A stretch of 64,000 nt of DNA from Takakia lepidozioides (taxonomy: Eukaryota > Streptophyta > Takakiopsida > Takakiales > Takakiaceae): positions 56,774,756-56,838,755 of the forward strand of contig CM060731.1 in assembly GCA_030704615.1 (NCBI GenBank), in the 5' to 3' direction. Position numbers and translations under genes: made by a program. Below the pieces are notes generated by a model. It was not told where the DNA came from. It saw nothing but the letters and a program-made list of their open reading frames with translations, and did not search any database. Every line of letters starts with the position of its first letter. The first letter of the stretch is position 1. This document shows positions 10,540 to 23,259 of the stretch, piece by piece.

Positions 10540-13500
10540 TTGGGCAGCGTAGCTACGGCGTGAGCCCAGCCCCGTGAGCCTGGGAGTTGAGCTCACGTTG
10601 TAGCTGCAATGCATGAGCTGAGCTCACGCTTCAGAGAAGCGTGAGCGGCACAAATCTGCTGGAGAAGCAAGTCCTATAGGCGAGGATTGCAGGAAGAGGG
10701 CCTATTACCGTGGACAAAACAAAGGGGGCCACTATGCACCATGTTTGCAATGCTTGCACAAAAAGAGGAATATGAAAATATGGTAGATTTGAGCTCAGAA
10801 TGATTGACACATTTTATTTCAATTCACAGATAGACGCTTACAATGAATGGCATGTGCATTTGCCTTGGTACCGTGAACGAAATGTATGTGTTTGTCGTAA
10901 ATGCAAAGTCTTCACATGGTAACCTGGAAACCAGCATGGGAAGCGGGCATGGCTCGTATGTGTTCAAAGAGAATTTGGCGGAGCCCTACGTGAGGTGTCC
11001 CGTTGCAGAAGGATGATGACTTCTCCGTAGCCTAGTGTGGCTTGGTGAATGAATTGGTCTCTCTTACCGTCGCAGTACATAATTACAAGGTATATGTAAT
11101 ATTGATGCTTGCAGGGGACCCACTTCCCTCTCATCCCGAGAGCGCCCTCACGCATCGTTACAAAATCCGGACAAGTGCAAGTAGGGAAATTCCCCACGGT
11201 AACCTGATATTCTTTGCCATGAAGAACTGAGCCAAGAGACAGCACTGTGTAAATTTGTCCATACCCCGAGGCAGGGACTTCGGCGATACGAGCCACCCGA
11301 GCCTGCAAAATTTTAGCCGATTCCATCTTGCATTCGCGATCTGCACCCGAAGCGACACGGCGCACTGTTTTTCCATCTCTTTTTGTTGGGTGGGAATCGG
11401 CACCGGGTGGAGGCATTGCCGGAGCTTGTGGCACATCTGTGCCGATAGTGCACAAGGACACCACTCGGGATCGTGCAAGACAAAACCCTCCCTCCTCCAG
11501 CATGCTTATCTCGGTTGATGACAGCGACGTCCCAAGTTTCACAGGCCAAATTACGGGAGGAGCGGGCTTCATTATCACCGAAGAACGAACTGTTCCCTTG
11601 ACGCATCGTGCCATATCATCTGGGCAGAACCCGAACTTGTGGTCCTTTGACTCCCCACTATGATAAGGTCGGAACAACCCTGTGAATGTTGGAGCTAGAG
11701 TCCCCCTGGAGCCTTTGCATATTTTTTATTTGCATTTCTTGAAAGAGGGGGTCCGAATTGCCATGCAAACCACTCTAGATCCTAGTGGGTGCGTTCTATA
11801 TGCCACTCACTATCAATGCAATCAGATTCATGCACCATGGCCACCACCTCCTCCAATGGGATTCCTGCTGCTGTGCTTGCATGATCTGCACCTGCTCCAC
11901 TGGAGGAGGACCCACCTGGGAAGGGGCGGGCACACGACTTAGTCTGCACTGGAGACACCTTTGGTACAGAGAAATCGACCCTGTCCGGCCGATGGGAATC
12001 TCCATCCGATCCTGGAGGAGTGTTCAATTTCCTTTTGCATGATCCAAATCTTTCCTCGCCTTCCAAATGGGGGAGCCTGGATTGCAAAGGGGAGCCTTCA
12101 GTGCACCTGTTCAGAGCTCTGGCCATCTTCGATGAGTCTCCGGATCTACTTGCAGCCCTTAGCATCAACAAAGTCGTATCAGGGCCCTTGCCTCCACCCC
12201 GTCCCATCAGAAAATTGCGGTACATGGTTTGTTGTGTAAGTGTCCGCACCATGTCATCAGCAGTGGCCACATACAAATCACGTCCTGCTTTGGTAGACTG
12301 CTGCATCCAGGCGTTGTGAACAGTCTCCGCCAAATTACAGGATGGCATGTCGGCCAAGTCCTCCAAGGACATGTCTTGCAGGAGGCATTGCATGGAAATG
12401 TGAGGAACGAAAGGAAATGGAAGAGGTTTTGTAAGTGACAATCCAACAACCCCAAATGAACAGGCACGATGCAAAGTGAAATTTGTGTTTCTGGGATTGA
12501 AGCCGTCGTCATGAAAGCTCCCCACTGTCTGTATCTGAAGTGCCAAAAAACCAACCAGTCCTCCAACTCCTTCAGGTGGATACCAGTAGCAGCACCAAAG
12601 GAGAACCACAAAGCCCGGATTGCTTGGTAAGTGCTCTCAGCTTCTCCCATTGAGGTGGCATTTTTGTACTTGAGGCAGAGCCTTCTGTGCTCTAACTGAA
12701 GGTCAGGGCGAATGCAGCGCTTTGTATGACGTGCCAGAGATTGACTCCAATGGAAGAGGCATGTGCACTCCCTATTTTCCATTGGGACCTTAGGATCCCC
12801 CAAACCAAACACGCGCCGCACTGCATTGAAATTTGCCTATGCACTATCAGCCATGAAGCCCGCAAAATTTGTGTTCTGTATTCCATTGCGCTTCATGACG
12901 GCCAGGAGCGAATTCCACATGAGCATCTGGGATTCAGTGTCCTCCGACTACATATCACAAATTGCTATGGAGAGCACACGCTGGTACGCTGGATCGTACA
13001 CATGGCACGCCATGGTTGTCCAACCCTTCACCCGTTTGCAGTGATCAAACATTAACCAACATTTTGCCAAATCTCCTCCAGGTTGCATTCAGCGGACAAT
13101 GCTCACACCACTGTCTTCGCCCACTGTGGACATCTTGAACAAATACACCTTGGACGAGCATTGGCCAGGGAAGATACTATTTTGAATGAATTCATAGCGA
13201 CTCCTCCGTTTGAGGTCCATAATGTTGTCCATGAATCCAGCAGTGCCTGTGCCCATTCTAAGTGCATTCACCTGGTTTCGAATATTTGGAGAGCTCAACA
13301 CGGAGAAATGGTCCATCATTGCATCAAGCGAATCTGCATCCAGCATTGGTTGTGTCGCATCTCCTTCACCCAGTATGTGTTTTTCCAGGAATGCCTTGCT
13401 AGCTGCAACCGCTATAGCAGAAGGTGTTGCACAAGGAGCATTGTGGAACTCCTGCTTCAGCAGATTTCTAGCGATGTCAACGCTATCCCTGCAACTTCCT

Positions 13501-14460
13501 TTGGACACACGATGCTCGTGTGTACCCATATGAATGCAGGCACGAGTCATTGTCTTGCATCGGTGTGCCACCTGGTACATACGAGCGTGGCACACAGAAA
13601 CACAGGATGGGGAAAATTTGCAAAACCTGCACACAAAAGTATTGGTCTTGGGAGGGGCAAGCCCTGGGGTGAAAGGATTTAGGGGCATACCTTCCCACTC
13701 ACTTTCGTTTGGTTTAGCGTTGTTTCTCAGGCGAGGGCAAGAAATATTCACGCACTTGCAATGCCCAACACAAACCGACCTTCGAAATTTCAATCCAATG
13801 TCGTTGTGGATGTTCGACATTTTTGTCCTGCACCAAGGGTGTCCGTCATGTTTATTGTCCATGCCCTGCAGAAGCCCAGCTAGTCCACTGGAAGACGTGG
13901 GAGGGTTGAGCTCAAACAAGATGTCCCCATCAAACTCTGCTGGCACGTATTGAGCCCGCTGCACACGAAGGGACTCCCAATCAACAAAACGCAGCTCGCT
14001 CTTGCACCCAGGCACCCCTGCGAGGGCTTTCAATTTCGGAATGACACTCGTTATCTCCTGCAATTCGTCATCATCCAAGAATGGAGTCTGCACTGGCGGA
14101 GGAATCTCAGAAACATCCTCCTAGGACGAGTCTGAAAGAGTCACGAATGTAGTGGATGTGCTCACCTCTTGTTTCACATGAACTGTGCCCTTCTGCTGCA
14201 CGACCGATGCTGCAGTGCTAGGGGTAACTACTGATCCTGCTGATTGTCTTCTCTCTTTTCCAAGGACCCGGTATGTGCCTGGAATGACTCTCCACTTCCT
14301 TCCACACTCGCCAACCAATGGTTTCTCCAAGTGCCCAGAATCCAAATTCCCATCCTCGTCATACACCTCTTTTTGAACAAGCAGAGAACCCAATTCCAGC
14401 AGGAGCACTGTAACCGTCTCATCCTCATGAACAACTGCAAACCCATCGTCATCGGCAGCA
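10540..14460 (-). mobile_element. MULE-like transposase, decayed copy 1
   Basis: This is a close relative (roughly 95% by eye) of the plus-strand copy at 36170-40170 and is described in domain terms there. On the minus strand it starts truncated at about 14455, inside the acidic N-terminal region, where it joins a PPR-associated module. It continues through the Cys/His cluster (about 13500-13800), the DDE-like core (about 12200-13050) and the SWIM finger (about 11140-11200). Relative to copy 2 it has a TCG-to-TAG change near 14120 and a CGA-to-TGA change near 13088, plus further breaks between 12820 and 13050, so no full protein can be made. Its last frame (ending at 10964) runs about 23 residues beyond the stop in copy 2 (...GKRDQFIHQATLGYG), indicating the ancestral C-terminus. 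The 3' flank from 10540 matches the 3' flank of copy 2. Confidence 0.8.
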
Positions 14461-14529
14461 GATGCATTTCAAATTGTGATAAGTAGGGTTGGGGTGTTTT
14501 GGGGAAGAACTCCACACCAATATGGTTGG

Positions 14530-14720
14530 GGTGTTTGCTGGTAGAATTTTAGGCTGTCAGAGGCATGGATAGCTGAAGGAGCAGGGATAGAGTGTGCGTC
14601 CAAATTCATCCAAGAGGGCTGGATTTCAAGCTCCACATTACCTATGATTCCCTGTGGAAGGATAGTTACAAGAAACCTACATGGGTAGATGCCAACTGGA
14701 AGCGGCATGCTGTACTATAT
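14530..14720 (+). repeat. Dispersed PPR-associated module, copy D
   Basis: The phrases ATAGCTGAAGGAGCAGGGATAG, TCATCCAAGAGGGCTGGAT and TTACAAGAAACCTACATGG match the leader-coding part of the units at 59.8-61.0 kb, inverted. It abuts the truncated 5' end of MULE copy 1. Confidence 0.7.
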
Positions 14721-16000
14721 GTCATTCCAGAGACTGTCATTGTTGGTCCATGTGTTTTACAACAATGCTATCAATATAAGACTTCCGGTTCGCATTGGAA
14801 GCTCAATCCCTGTAAGTTCATTGTGTGTGAAGCTCAAATTTGTGATTTGAAGGATCTTGTAGCCAAGTTCGTTCAACTGGAAAGGAAAAATTCTGAAAGC
14901 TCCCAAATTTGATGTGGGCAAGCTTATGGAGGTAAGACTTAGCTTCCCTCCTCTAATGTAAGTGTTGGATAAGTTTCATTTAGTGTCGACCTTCACTGCA
15001 TATATTGGCTCTTTTCTTGGCTGGTTTCATATTTTCTTGGCTGGTATGTTGTTGGTTGGCTTCTTTCATTTCACGTGTGTAGTGGAAGGGGAGAAGTACT
15101 TTCCTAAGTTCTGATGCAACAATGTCTTTTTCCAGCCTAGATGTTTTCGATGGATACAAATTGAAGTGCTTTGAATGTTGCTGCAATACTATAATAAAGT
15201 GGAGGGTGCTGAATGCAGTTGGTCTTGCTTCGTGCAGGCATAATCCAGGGAAATGTGGACATAGCTAAAACCCCATGATAGCATTTCCAGAGGACGGTGT
15301 GGATGGCCTCACAATCCAGCATGCAAAATCCATGACAATGTGGAGATGGCTGAATGGGCAAACAGGTTAAGTGGCGAACAAGCCACGTCACTGGTACATA
15401 GTTGCATGCTTACATAGTACATGAAAGCGTACTATATGTCATTCCCGAAATTGACCATGTTGGTCCATGTATTTTACAACAATGCTATCAATAAAAGACC
15501 AATGGTTCGCATTGGAAACTCTATCCCCGTAAGTGGCTTGTGCGTGATGCTCAAACTTGTGATTTGAAGGATCTTATACCCCAGTTCATTGAAGAGGTGA
15601 TTGGAAAAGACATTGAGAAGGCAACAGCCGTTATCTATAATCTACAGATCCCCTTCAATTTGATGTGGGAAAGCCGGCTGGCTGGAGGTCTAGTCTCACT
15701 TTCACTCATCTAATGTCAGTGTTGTATCCATTGAAATGTGGAGGTGTTTGAAACAACATTGGAGCATTTCCAGAGGATGGTCTGGATGGCCTTCATGGCG
15801 TGTGCCGAATCCATGGCAAGAAAACATTGCAGGCAGAACCCATGGCAATGGTACCAGCACGGGTTGGTCCAAAGCCAATTGCAACAACAAATGAATAAAG
15901 GGGTGCTGAAAGGAAAACACTCCATAATTGATCATAAAATCCAGTGTCCAAGCATGATATCTTAATGGGAATGCGAAGGGAGTGTTACCACCTTAAACTA
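14720..16000. repeat. Diverged direct repeat of ~720 bp with PPR E-motif scraps
   Basis: Positions 14720-14885 and 15432-15597 are about 85% alike by eye (both contain TTTTACAACAATGCTATCAAT and GATTTGAAGGATCTT). The following segments also correspond (CCTCTAATGTAAGTGTTG at about 14950 and CATCTAATGTCAGTGTTG at about 15710). Near 15250-15360 and 15730-15830 short stretches resemble the GACRIHGNVEMAE region of the PPR E domain (CATTTCCAGAGGA.GGT..GGATGGCC, AATGTGGAGATGGCTGAAT), with stops. No working gene is present. Confidence 0.55.
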
Positions 16001-16041
16001 TCATGCATGGTCTATAACTGGAGTGCACAAATCGCGCATAT

Positions 16042-19000
16042 CTAATCTTCATCATCCTCATCTATGTCTGGGTCACTACATGTATCACTGTCTTCATCAC
16101 AGACTTGATCTTGTCCAAGGGTTGGCTGAACATCATCACCACGTATACGGGGTGCTCGGAGGTACAAGGAGGCCACCTGCTCTGGAGTAACCGGTACCGC
16201 TCGGCTGCATGTTGGGCCATCAGTAACCAGAGTCTCCTCTAGTCTTTGTGGGGCTAACAATCCTTCCACTTCCGCCACATCATCATTATCAATTGATATG
16301 TCGCAGACCACTCTACGTGCTCGGGGGCTCTTCTCCAGGACGACTTTCCACCCCGGCTCCTGCGCACAATCAAAAAAAAAAAACTCTTGATCAACCTGGC
16401 CATGAAACACAAAAGATTGCTCAAAAGATGGAAGCATACGGTTAAAATTGACAAGTGTGAAGCCAGCATCATCCTGCTTCATTGACATAGGTTGATGACC
16501 CACGCGACTCGCCCGTACCCACGAACACAAAAACACTATAGGCTGTGTTTGGCCATAGTCAATTTGCAAAATCTCCCTTATAAGACCCACATATCTTGTA
16601 GGTTCCTCCATGTCATTGCCTGAATTGTTGGTAATGGGCTGGTGTTGGAAAACAGATGAGACTCCACAATCAAAAGACACCATACTTGTTGTGTTCATGC
16701 CGGGGGATATAACCCTGTAATGGTTACCATACGCTGTCATACTCTTGAATGACAGGGCAGTAAATGATGGAGGCCTTGAAAGATCCAGTAATTCCTCACG
16801 TGTTGTAGGATCAAGCCCATCTGATTGAATTGAGAGATGATCCCGTACACCTTGAGGGAGCCAAACAGCAAATGGAGGACAAGGATGCAAATCAGGAGGG
16901 TACTGAATTGTCGTGGGATTGCTCATGCCTTCCAGCCCTTGCTCCTCACGAAACAAGCGTCGTCTGGCTTCTATCCGTGTGGACTCTGCTTCATATATCC
17001 TGTCACAATCCGAGGGTCAGTCAGGAGATTGACAGAGGTGGCGTGGGAGATTTGAAAAGACGCCATATGCCAACTAATGATAAATGACTAAAACTTGGAA
17101 ATCTGAATGTCAATGAAGTAGATTTCTTACCCCAACATGACTGACAGACGAGGATGGTTCTGAATGATGTACTCATGTACAATATCACACAGGTCATTCA
17201 ATTTTCGGGCTTTAGAACTTCCTTCCACAACTTCACGTTCCACAGATTCTGCCTCGTCTACATCCCACACCCTTCGTACACTTCCATCAAATCCTGCCAT
17301 ATACTTTGTGCAAAAATCCAATGCTTCTTCAAATTGGTATCCTTCTGCCATGCTCCCCTCGGGCCTTGCCATGTTTCTTACGTAGCCCTTCATATCTTTC
17401 ATTGCCCGCTCCATGGGGTACATCCAACGAGATGCTACGGGCCCGCATAAATACAACTCATCCACTAGATGAACAACCAGATGTGTCATCACATCAAAAA
17501 ATGATGGTGGGAACTCCTTCTCTATAAGACACAGTGAGAACTGCTTCAGTTCTCAATTCCTCATACTCTACAGGATTCACCACTTTTGCACACAACTTCT
17601 TAAATACACGACATACTCGCAAAATGGCCCTTCGAGGACCACTTGGCATGAGCCCACGGATAGCAAGCGGTATAATTTGCTGCATGAGCACATGATAGTC
17701 ATGTGATTTCATGCCAGACAACTTCTTCTTCACCACATGCTTTTGAAAGCTGATGCGTAGCCTGTTGGCACTTTCAAGTTCTGCACAATCTCCAGAAAGA
17801 CTTGTAACTCAGCCTCGGTGAGAACATAAGGGGCAGGAGGCATAATTAACGTATCTGCTCTGTCAGGATCACGTTGTAGCCACAATTCCGGGCGCATCCC
17901 AAGTAGCTCCAAATCACGGCGAACTTTCAATGTGTCTTTCTCACCAAAGATAGTTTTAATAATATTTTCAGCCAAGTTCTTCTCGCAATGCATTGCGTCA
18001 AACGTGTGGCGGATGAGGAGACCCTACAAAATGAACACATAAGCAATTGAGCATTTACTCATCACAATTTAAACAGAAAACGCAAAAATGTACACAGCCA
18101 ATTTAAAGGCCGTAAAGGAATTACCTCCCAATAAGGTAAGACATATAAAATTGACAATCGCTTAACTCCATGAGTTTTTGCTGGGTCTGTCCTGCTATCT
18201 GGCGTCCCTCCGTTTTCCACCCATGCAGTGCGAGCTGTTGCAAGGTCCTTGATTTGTGTTCCAGTCTGCATTTTTGGAGGAGTTCCATGCTCAATAGCGC
18301 CATTGAACATTCTTGACCTTCTATATGGATGATTGCGGGCCAAAAATCTTCGGTGGCCTAGGAAAACAATTTTTCCACATGTGTGTAACTGTTGTGAAGT
18401 CACCCCGGGTCCACAAGCTCGACAACCAGCATAACCTTTCGTCACTTGACCTGAGAGCAAGCCATATGCAGGGTAGTCATGGATTGACCACATCAACACT
18501 GCCCTCAGTGTGAATTCACGTTGACCACGAGGACGGGAAACATCATGAGCTGCAATCCCTCTCCATAGTTCCAGTAGCTCTTCCACTAGGGGCATCAGAT
18601 AAACATCTACGTTGTCCGAGGTAACAGACTCCTTACCAGGAATCAGTAGCGCTAACATGACAAAGAACTTTTTGGTCATTAACCATGGAGGCAGATTGTA
18701 ATTGACCAAGAGAACGGGCCATGTGCTCCAACTTGTGGATTGAGCTCCGTAGGGATTTACACCATCTAAGGCCAATCCAAATCGCAGAGATCGTGGCTCT
18801 GCAGCAAAATCCGCAAATGTGGTGACAATGTGTCTCCATGCTTTGCTATCAGCTGGATGTCGAACCAACCCATCCTGGCTCTTATGTCTGTCATGCCATG
18901 TCATGAGGTTAGCGATCGATTTACATCGGTACATACGTTTCAACCTTGGAATGACAGGGAAGTGTCGCAATACTTTCTTGGGCACACTTCCACGACCTGG

Positions 19001-20240
19001 AATGTAACGGGAACTGCGGCACACGGGCAAATGTCTACATTCTCATACTCCCCACGGAAGAGTACACAACCACGCTCACAGGCATGAATAATGGTGTACT
19101 GCAATCCCATCTTGGCAATCATGGTTTTTGCTTCATAGTGAGTTTTCGGCAATGAATTCTCTTTAGGCAAAAAACTCTTACGCAACAATCCCAGAAGCTC
19201 ATCCACAAATGCATTGGTGCACTTTGTGGGTAGTGCATGCGTTCAGCAACGTCAAAGTTGCTTGCAGCTGGCTGATGGAGCACCCTTCAAAAAGTGGACA
19301 TTGCGACTGTCGGAAGAGTTTATCATACTCGGGATCAACGTGCAGGTGAGCATTCTCATCAAATTCATTGTCTCCGGAATCGTCGAGATCATCGTCATGA
19401 TCGGCAAATGTGTGATCGGTTCCACCATGAATGGGGTCCTCTCTGTTTGCATCTATAAAGAGAAACACTTCTTGCAATGCACGTTGCATTTCTACCTCCA
19501 ATCCATCACTCTTATCTGCGTTCTCTGTGACATTGGGCTCCCGCTGTGCCGCAGGGCCTTCGTCTTCATCATCTAAATATTCACATCCCTGCATCCCAAT
19601 AGTCATCTTATGAGTGGACCAACAACGATGTGACACTTGTTCATATTATGACATAGGAGGCACGGTGACGTTGCAGTGATGCAGTCATATTTACATATGT
19701 ATCTTATGAATATACACCCAATCAAAACACGACATTTGTAACCATTGAAGTCATAGTTGCAGTCACTTACTTAGTCATATATGACTACATGACTACACAT
19801 GACCAATGAAAACACGACATGTGCATTAATTAAAGTGATAACGGAAGTGGCGTAGTCATAGTCACGTCTATATCTTATGACTTCTTGACTACAATCACCC
19901 AACGAAATGTCGACATGTGGAGAAGAGGATCGTTGCATTCAAAATTCAAACTAAAGTGCTGAAGGGAAAGTGGCGATCTTACCGGAAGAGAACAGCGTTG
20001 GAGAAGAGGATCCCTCCCGTGTATCATGTAATGATTCATCATTGTTTCCAACAACAGTAGTTTTCCTTCATGACACTCATCGCAGTTGCATAGCATTTTT
20101 GTATGCCCATTCCTTGTGGTATAAGCTTCTTCCATTCGCCATAGATGGTCATCTATTCTACGCCTACGCATCCGGTCGCCACCTGCACTGTACATGCTTT
20201 GAACGTCACCCCTTCCCTCTTTGCATGCTACGCACAATGC
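16042..20240 (-). mobile_element. CACTA (En/Spm) Tnp2-type transposase gene, frameshifted
   Basis: On the minus strand the exons encode, in order: a transposase-associated Cys-rich start (CNCDECHEGKLL...HYMIHGRDP, about 19983-20240); an acidic segment (19200-19640); and the Tnp2 core (about 18110-19200) with MGLQYTIIHACERGC, VPKKVLRHFPVIPRL, MTWHDRH, HPADSKAWRHI, the DDE-type LALDGVNPYG, and DVYLMPLVEELLELW. Then come MHCEKNLAENIIKTIFG and SHDYHVLMQQIIP (17490-17995), a DUF4218-like block (17127-17492) and a DUF4216-like block with an acidic tail (16042 to about 17000). Splice sites fit, for example CCG|GTAAGA near 19983 and GGAG|GTAATT near 18120. Frame breaks occur near 19225 and 19030, where the conserved protein continues in another frame, so this copy is probably inactive. 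Confidence 0.85.
19640..19910. promoter_or_regulatory. AGTCATAT-rich repeats in the first transposase intron
   Basis: AGTCATA or its complement recurs many times here (for example about 19682, 19750, 19771, 19785 and 19855), alongside ACACGACAT and GACATGTG. The same words dominate the CACTA subterminal region at 28980-29693. In En/Spm elements such short subterminal repeats bind the accessory transposase protein; whether these do is inference from resemblance. Confidence 0.5.
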
Positions 20241-20320
20241 ATTGTCTCTAGTTTTGCACCAGCTGCCAATGTGCTATTTCTATATCTATAGTATACTATA
20301 AGTATCGTTTCTGAGTGTCC

Positions 20321-20624
20321 ATGGTGAAGCGGAAGGTCTTCGAAGTGACAGTCCCTCTCACTGAGTACGAGAAGTTCCGAGAGCGCCGGATTGCTGCCAT
20401 AAAGGAGGTGGAAGCAACGTTCAAGCAGTCGATAGATGGGTGAGTTTAGTTCCTGACTTTGGATACCCACCCACTAAACTTGCGATTCGCCTTATCCTCT
20501 AACCTTACTTCTTTCCAGAGCCGCATGGACAAGCAACATTTCGACTCAATTGTCCACTTTTTGCAAATGCCACAAGGACTGCATCCGAAGCTTCCATGAT
20601 TTCACCTCATGGATGCAGCTATAA
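20321..20624 (+). CDS. Possible small two-exon gene, ~75 residues
   Basis: An ATG at 20321 opens a 40-codon frame (MVKRKVFEVTVPLTEYEKF...) that would end at TGA. A consensus GG|GTGAGT donor at 20439/20440 and a CTTTCCAG acceptor at 20518 join it in phase to a second frame (AAWTSNISTQLSTFCKCHKD...), ending at TAA 20622-20624. TATA-like sequence lies about 30-40 bases upstream (20278-20300). It is divergent from the CACTA transposase and close to its start, so it may be a second transcript of that element. I do not recognise the protein; its charged first half could be helical. Coding status is uncertain because the gene is so short. Confidence 0.35.
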
Positions 20625-20639
20625 GCAAGGATACTCATA

Positions 20640-21310
20640 CAGCCTAGACTTATCACACTAGTTCCTATGCTGACTTTCTTCTGCTTCCAACAGGCATTCA
20701 CCTTTTTGCCTTGATTGTGTCCAAGCTAATATAATGTGCAACAGTTTTCCAAAGGCAGCAGGGACCCGCTTGTCCTTTTCCAGGGCTCCAAATTTGGCAC
20801 ATGCATTGAGAACACAAATGAACGTGACCCTGTTCGACCTTACCCCTTCATGTTGCATTTGCTCGTAGGACTCAAAAACATCCCTGCTGCACCCATGCAG
20901 AGCACATCATGCAATCACTGAACTCCAAGGGACAATATTTCATTTTGCCATATTGTTGAAACTTGACATGCATAGTTCATGCTCCCACATTCGGCATACA
21001 TGTCAGTAAGGGCAGACTCCAGTAAGCTCTAATCCAGTTTTAACAAGGTCAGCATCAACAAAGATCTCTAAGCTGGCAGAGATTGAAACACGGCCTGGCA
21101 AGACCAAGCTGACTCTCGCAAGAACCTTATAAACATCAGGAAGAATACCAAATCATGGTACTAATAGGAGGCAGAGATTGAAACACAGCCTGGCAATAAC
21201 CTGTTGTGTGTGCTGCTTGTGTCTGTAGTCAGATAATGTCGGATCGATCTATGAATCTGGACCCACACTTGATCCCTGCTCCTTCAGCTATCCATGCCTG
21301 TGCTTGCAAG
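20640..21310 (-). pseudogene. PPR fragments plus PPR-associated module, copy E
   Basis: Minus-strand 20740-20890 encodes a PPR piece (VRSNRVTFICVLNACAKFGALEKDKR) with stops. Before it (about 20645-20730) lies CACTAGTTCCTATGCTGAC...TTCCAACAGGCATTCACCTTTTTG, the same leader phrase found at 61145-61190. At about 21030-21310 come more module pieces: GGCAGAGATTGAAACACGG twice, TGTGTGCTGCTTGTGTCTG, and the ATGAATCTGGACCCACACT leader. Confidence 0.65.
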
Positions 21311-21812
21311 GTGAACGATGGCGGAAAACGCAGAGCTCCTGCGGTTCGAGAAGATCAAGATCCGGGCATTGCGGGCAGTTCATAAAACGTTGGCGTGGTG
21401 ATTTCTATTGGCCTATTTCGCGCGGGCATTCAGGGCAGGTTCCAAAGAAATTGACGACGACGATGACTTGGCTACGATGACCTGACGACGAAACGTGGCG
21501 ACGATGACGTGGCATTATGACACCCTATACCTACTCTACACTAAACTAGCTTCCGACCTTTGGTCGTCGCTAGAACTAATGCTTTATGTGCATATTGTGG
21601 GCCCCAGCATACCAGCTTGCCGGGCAGACCCAGCAGTAGACTGGCGGGGTCCGGGTAGGGGCGCTCCCACCCTCCATGACCCCTCTACCACAAGCGGCCC
21701 CGCCGCAGCCACACACGGGGGCATTCATGACCCTATTATTGTTAAATGAGAAGCCAGAACAAATACACGATACATATAAACATTACAACTCAGTACTTGA
21801 ATGTTTTAAGAC
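21311..21812. other. Probable 3' UTR of the potassium channel and unassigned DNA
   Basis: The part nearest 21812 should be the 3' UTR of the channel exon that ends there. A short GACGACGA-rich stretch lies at 21450-21510. No other gene is recognised. Confidence 0.35.
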
Positions 21813-22758
21813 TTAAGCAAGAACATAAACAAGGTCAGCAGACTGCACAAAAATGCTTCTGGGAGGATTGATAAAGACATAAGTTGTTGGCGACCCGAGC
21901 GTAGCACGTGCGTGATATAAGCCCAATGCCAGAATGCCTTTGTCACGTAGCAGCCCAAGAAAGAGATCATTGTCCGGCCGATTGACATATTGCCCATGCA
22001 CCTTAATCTGCTTTAAGTGACGTGCCCGCTTTGCACTCAAGCAACCATCTTGTGTCACATAGCCCCCCTCCACTAGTTGCTCCACTACAGACAATGTATT
22101 TCGGTTGTAAAATGTTGATCGTCTGAAGGTGCATCACAGAAGACAAGCTTCACTATCATCAAGGCTCAAAACATCCAATAACGTAATGGGGCACCATAGA
22201 TTTCTGAAGCTCACTACCGACCTACTTGCTAATCAACTTTAATTTTTATGCCATCCTCAATTTGCTCTTTCTCAACCATAACATGGTTGGTTCCTATCAC
22301 ATCAGAAAACACAACTGCGGCACCCCAAAACATCACACTTGGGTCATTGGTCATAAAATGGGTGCGATGTGAAGGCTTAAATCATTCCTGCCAGTATTAC
22401 CTTCAAGTGTGTCTAGGACAAGTATGACATATTGTAGCACATGGAGAATGAAATGGAGGATTGCATAGTGCCCTACGTCTTTAAATGTTTTATGATATAT
22501 TCCACGAAATTGCAAGAAATCCAAGCAATAAGACAACAACCAAAGATCACCCAAAGAACGAAGGTACTTACAGCAAGAAACCAAGCAAACTGGGGGATAC
22601 AACTTTGCCCTCCATATACAGAGGCGTAAAGTGAACCATAGCATCACGGTTGCGCTTATAGTCCATTTTGTCGATCTTACTGCGTGGCATCTGATATTGG
22701 GGGGGCAGATAATAGAACCCGACTGTGTGCTGCATCTCCACTACCATAATCTCAGTCG
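21813..22758 (-). CDS. BK/Slo-type K+ channel, C-terminal exons (3' block)
   Basis: Two minus-strand exons join in phase. The upstream one (from about 22750-22758 to the donor at 22572, CT|GTAAGT) has EIMVVEMQHTVGF and, after a variable stretch, FTPLYMEGKVVSPSLLGFLL. The last (22122-21813, acceptor TTCAG) continues as RSTFYNRNTLSVVEQLVEGG, then LLRDKGILALGLYHARA, TTYVFINPP and SADLVYVLA followed by the stop. This is the classic end of the BK channel gating ring (RCK2): beta strand IVVEL, the FA.G..F..S.L..LL helix, YYN..L..LV.GG, L...LCFGLYR, Y..TNPP and DLVFVL. It regulates pore opening in response to ions inside the cell. Same-strand exons for the pore and RCK1 lie at 47-52 kb; the residues linking RCK1 to this block were not found. 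A repeat boundary abuts the first exon at 22758. Confidence 0.75.
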
Positions 22759-23062
22759 CTTGCACCGTTCTCGGGGTTACTACTCCCCATATATACTTCT
22801 GTGACTGTCCGCGGGGGTTCCACAAACAACACCATCCTTTTATGGCGAACCACCACGAAGACCCTCGATTCACGGCGATGAGTCGCGGTGAGTCTTGGCC
22901 CACCCACCACGGCCCCATTGGACCGTGATGAGTCCCAAGACTCCCCACGACTCCCACCACAGGGTCTCCGCCCCATGGTGAGTCCTATGCCACCCCCACT
23001 AAGTCCCACTAAGCTACCACCACCCCTTGTGGAGCCACCCCCACCGTAACCCGGTGTGCGGG
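22759..23062 (+). repeat. LTR-like direct repeat, left copy
   Basis: About 303 bp starting GCTTGCACCGTTCTCGGGGT and ending near CCCGGTGTGCGGGGC, repeated at 24243-24548 with over 90% identity by eye. The two copies flank a Ty3/gypsy pol fragment in direct orientation, as LTRs would. The canonical TG...CA ends and target duplication are not clean, so it may instead be a duplicated flank. The sequence contains a CCACCACGA/GTGATGAGTC-rich segment. Confidence 0.6.
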
Positions 23063-23259
23063 GCTCCACCTAGTGAGTGCCTCCACCTCCTTGAGTGCCT
23101 TGGGCACTCAAGGGTGCTTCGGCCCCCCCGTACCTAATGCTGCCACCGCCCCCACCACAGGGGTAGCCCCATTGTGTCCCGACCCCCTGCCCTCAAGGCA
23201 AAGGGCCGTGACACCTGGAGCACCTAAAAAAGGTGTTCCAGAAATTGCAGGAAGGGAGG

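Noticed and set aside
16248-19576. Plus-strand frames across the CACTA transposase
   Set aside because: They are shadows of the minus-strand Tnp2, DUF4218 and DUF4216 coding exons.
22351-22647. Minus-strand 98-residue frame between channel exons
   Set aside because: The flanking exons splice in phase across it (CT|GT at 22572 to CAG at 22123), so it is intron.
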